Shown: positions 62,064 to 64,000 of the stretch, one piece after another
Position numbering within the stretch: position 1 is the stretch's first letter
How the letters are laid out: each line of letters begins with the position of its first letter
From: Paenibacillus sp. JJ-223
GTDB taxonomy: Bacteria > Bacillota > Bacilli > Paenibacillales > Paenibacillaceae
Assembly: GCF_927798175.1 (NCBI RefSeq)
Contig: NZ_CAKMMP010000012.1
Coordinates: forward strand, 191,174 to 255,173
Direction: 5' to 3'
DNA length: 64,000 nt
Made by a program: the position numbers and the translations under genes
The notes under the pieces: generated by a model
Databases searched by the model: none
Seen by the model: only the letters and a program-made list of their open reading frames with translations
Told to the model about the DNA's origin: nothing

Positions 62064-63716
62064 TTATTGATTCCCCGCCCAAAGCTTGAGCGCCCGTTCA
62101 AGCTGAAGACGAACAGAAACGGGATTATACGGTATCCATTCCTCTTGATCCAACACATGCACCCGATTCTGTTTAACCGCGCTCAGACCTTGCCATTCCT
62201 CGGAGGCAAAAATCCGCTCGGCATGGGCGGTAGCCCCCTTCTCATCCGGGAACACCATAACCAGAAACCAATTTCCTTCGTACTCCTTCAGTTCGGATCG
62301 TGCGATGGAAACGGAATGAAACTCATCCCCGAAATGTTCTATTTCCTGGGCAATCTTTGCCGAAGGCTGCAATCCCAACGAATGGTACAGGACATAACCT
62401 GCATTCCTTGCCCCGTAAATTTGCAGCCTTTCCGGTTTGATGACGACAATGGTTACGGTTTCATCAACCACCTTCTGCTCCTGCACCGTCTCCCTTGCCC
62501 GTCGTTCTTGTTGTTCGAAATCGGCTAACCAACGCTCTGCTATTTCGCTCTTTCGAATCGCGTGGGCAATCATACGCAAATGTTCTTTCCACCCGAGTCC
62601 CATCCATGGAACCTCAATGATCGGGGCGACCGATCTCAATTGCTCGGCAGTCAAACCGGTCTCCCGCAGATGTTGCTTTGCAGCAATGATCAAATCGACG
62701 TTTTCCTCCTGCAAAGCAGCTTTTATTTGCTCGGGAGGGGTGTCCATATGAATAAATCGCACGGTTTGCGGAGTCAGCAGACCATCTGCCCTTACGTATT
62801 CGCTGCTTTCCGAAATAACGATGGATGGCTCCACGCCAAGCAAAAACAGGTGGCTTGCATATGGCGCAAACCATACTGCAGCCCGTTGAACGTTTCGGGA
62901 TCGACTATAGGATGAGGGACTTTCTCCCGTCTGGTGTTTGAAACGGCGGCTGAGATAGAATTCGTCCTTGTAGCCTACCTTTAACGCAATGTCCCTTAGG
63001 GATAACGTGCTGCCAATGATCAATTCTTTGGCCCGATGCACGCGCAGCTTGGATAAATATTCGTTCGGAGAGAATCCGGTCATCTGCTTGAACAAAATGG
63101 AGTAATGCGAACGGCTGACCCCGGCCATCTCGGACAAAAGCTCTGTCGTAATTTTTTCGTTGAAATGGCCTTCCATATAGGCCAAGCTTCGTTCCATCGA
63201 GGGCAGATCGGAAAAAGAATCCCCGCTTTCCATACGTTCCAGCAATGCTAGCAAGACCTGGTGAAATACGATCTGATTGCGCATATGCCGGGTCTCGCTT
63301 TCGGGCAAGCGATGTATAAACAGTTCTTCCAATCGGGCCGCAATCGCCGGTGCGTCGATGAAATACTCCACGTTTTTGGCTGAACCAATCATGCTCACCC
63401 GGCTCATGGAGCCCTCATGGGTCGCGCGTGCCTGCGCTTGCGTGCTGATCGTCAACATATATATGTGCAATGGCTGTCCAGGCCCGGCCGTCACGACCGC
63501 CTTGGCGCCTGGCGGAAGCAAAACAGACGTGCCCTGCGACAATTCATAAGTTTCTTGTTCCCGTTGCAGCGAACCCGCACCGCTGCTTACCGCCAGCAGT
63601 ACGGGAACATGTTCATGAATCGTATGGAGCGGCCGATTGGAAGTGAAGTATAGGGATTGAATGCCTTCCATCGCAAAATTGGGAAAGTATGATCCCGACC
63701 ACTCAGAGTTTTTCAT
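62064..63716 (-). CDS. btr: AraC-family regulator with siderophore-binding domain (Btr-like)
   Basis: A 550-residue regulator. A cupin-like sensor occupies residues 1-150, an AraC double HTH lies at about 195-295 (EKITTELLSEMAGVSRSHYS, then LSLRDIALKVGYKDEFYLSR), and a C-terminal periplasmic-binding-protein-like domain follows (300-550). That is the architecture of Bacillus Btr, which activates feuABC when it binds Fe-bacillibactin. It precedes the siderophore operon on the same strand. ATG at 63716 with GGAGG nine bases upstream. Confidence 0.92.
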   Translation of the reverse strand: MKNSEWSGSYFPNFAMEGIQSLYFTSNRPLHTIHEHVPVLLAVSSGAGSLQREQETYELSQGTSVLLPPGAKAVVTAGPGQPLHIYMLTISTQAQARATHEGSMSRVSMIGSAKNVEYFIDAPAIAARLEELFIHRLPESETRHMRNQIVFHQVLLALLERMESGDSFSDLPSMERSLAYMEGHFNEKITTELLSEMAGVSRSHYSILFKQMTGFSPNEYLSKLRVHRAKELIIGSTLSLRDIALKVGYKDEFYLSRRFKHQTGESPSSYSRSRNVQRAAVWFAPYASHLFLLGVEPSIVISESSEYVRADGLLTPQTVRFIHMDTPPEQIKAALQEENVDLIIAAKQHLRETGLTAEQLRSVAPIIEVPWMGLGWKEHLRMIAHAIRKSEIAERWLADFEQQERRARETVQEQKVVDETVTIVVIKPERLQIYGARNAGYVLYHSLGLQPSAKIAQEIEHFGDEFHSVSIARSELKEYEGNWFLVMVFPDEKGATAHAERIFASEEWQGLSAVKQNRVHVLDQEEWIPYNPVSVRLQLERALKLWAGNQ

Positions 63717-63900
63717 TGAGGGTTTCCTCCGTATCGTCAATGACAGTCAGTGTATGATTTAAGGATTAGACCGTTCATTTGGCGCTGCCCGAGCGGGAAT
63801 ATCCCGTTTGGCGGAGCCGTAATCTATTTTATCACTCGAACCTTGGGACGAATACCTGATTTTCGCTTTGCGGCTTCGGCGCAAGTATATGGGCTAACGG
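63717..63900. other. Region between the btr-like gene and the intron
   Basis: Presumed btr promoter, then imperfect inverted repeats around 63782-63818 (CGGGA / TCCCG core). No coding frame supported. Confidence 0.4.
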
Positions 63901-63906
63901 GTCTAG

Positions 63907-64000
63907 AGTAAAAGGCTGGGCAAAACCCAGCCCCTCCTCATCAAACCGTACGTGAGGTTTTCCCTCATACGGCTTTCCGATGTTCTTCGTTCATGGGCAT
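63907..64000 (-). mobile_element. 3' end of a group II intron (domains V and VI), truncated by the window
   Basis: Minus strand 63975-63943 folds as domain V. The lower stem is AAGCCGTA / TACGGTTT with the AGC catalytic triad. The upper stem is TGAGG / CCTCA with a GAAA-type loop, and a CG bulge separates the two. It is followed by a GGCTGGG / CCCAGCC domain VI helix (63914-63932) and a TTTTACTCTA end near 63905-63913. The intron body and its reverse transcriptase should lie to the right of the window. Confidence 0.8.

Overview
The window looks like a chromosomal segment of a Paenibacillus-type Gram-positive bacterium. The evidence is moderate GC, strong AGGAGG ribosome sites with frequent TTG and GTG starts, the firmicute coproporphyrin-type heme genes (hemE-hemH-hemY), a LtaS-type sulfatase, a YtpB-type terpene synthase, AraM, and a Btr/Feu-type siderophore locus. 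Species is an inference from gene content; nothing here fixes it.

Layout. 0-11 kb: the 5' part of ytpB on the left edge, two membrane transporters, a cold-shock gene, oligoendopeptidase F, a LapA-domain protein, an M42 aminopeptidase, an ABC-F ATPase, and a TetR/DUF92 pair. 11-19.5 kb: FAH-family hydrolase, glycerophosphodiesterase, CapA-like protein, the hemEHY operon and an MFS exporter. 20-29 kb: secreted asparaginase behind a TnrA/GlnR-like box, two methyltransferases, an LtaS-like enzyme coupled to a cytidine deaminase, a FrnE-type oxidoreductase, an aldo-keto reductase and small Fe-S/redox-type proteins. 29-38 kb: LysM/M14 cell-wall endopeptidase, glutamate racemase, a small-gene cluster (Dabb, 36-aa membrane peptide, YutE/DUF86, DUF4261), a holin-family protein, a duplicated-HTH protein, araM and tRNA-Leu. 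38-48 kb: Gfo/Idh oxidoreductase, an AT-rich tet(L)-like efflux gene with its leader peptide, a GNAT enzyme, a diguanylate cyclase, a spermidine-synthase-like protein, LysR divergent from oxalate decarboxylase, and a Zn-dependent dehydrogenase. 48-58.8 kb: the fruRKA operon, an FAD oxidoreductase, an SDR/TetR pair among repeated palindromes, and a MarR-nitroreductase-monooxygenase operon. 58.9-64 kb: a Feu-like siderophore importer with a Fur box, its Btr-type regulator, and the 3' end (domains V and VI) of a group II intron running off the right edge.

Most genes are ordinary housekeeping or accessory functions. The points most worth checking are the tet(L)-like gene with an intact translational-attenuation leader, the group II intron tail, the two in-frame starts of pepF (exported versus cytosolic), a His-for-Cys variant of the HesB/IscA fold, the repeated TetR-type operators, and the small-gene cluster around 32.6-34.4 kb. 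I did not find a CRISPR array, an rRNA gene, a complete insertion sequence, or a convincing new multi-gene defence system. Identities and family assignments come from reading the translated sequences; no database search was run.
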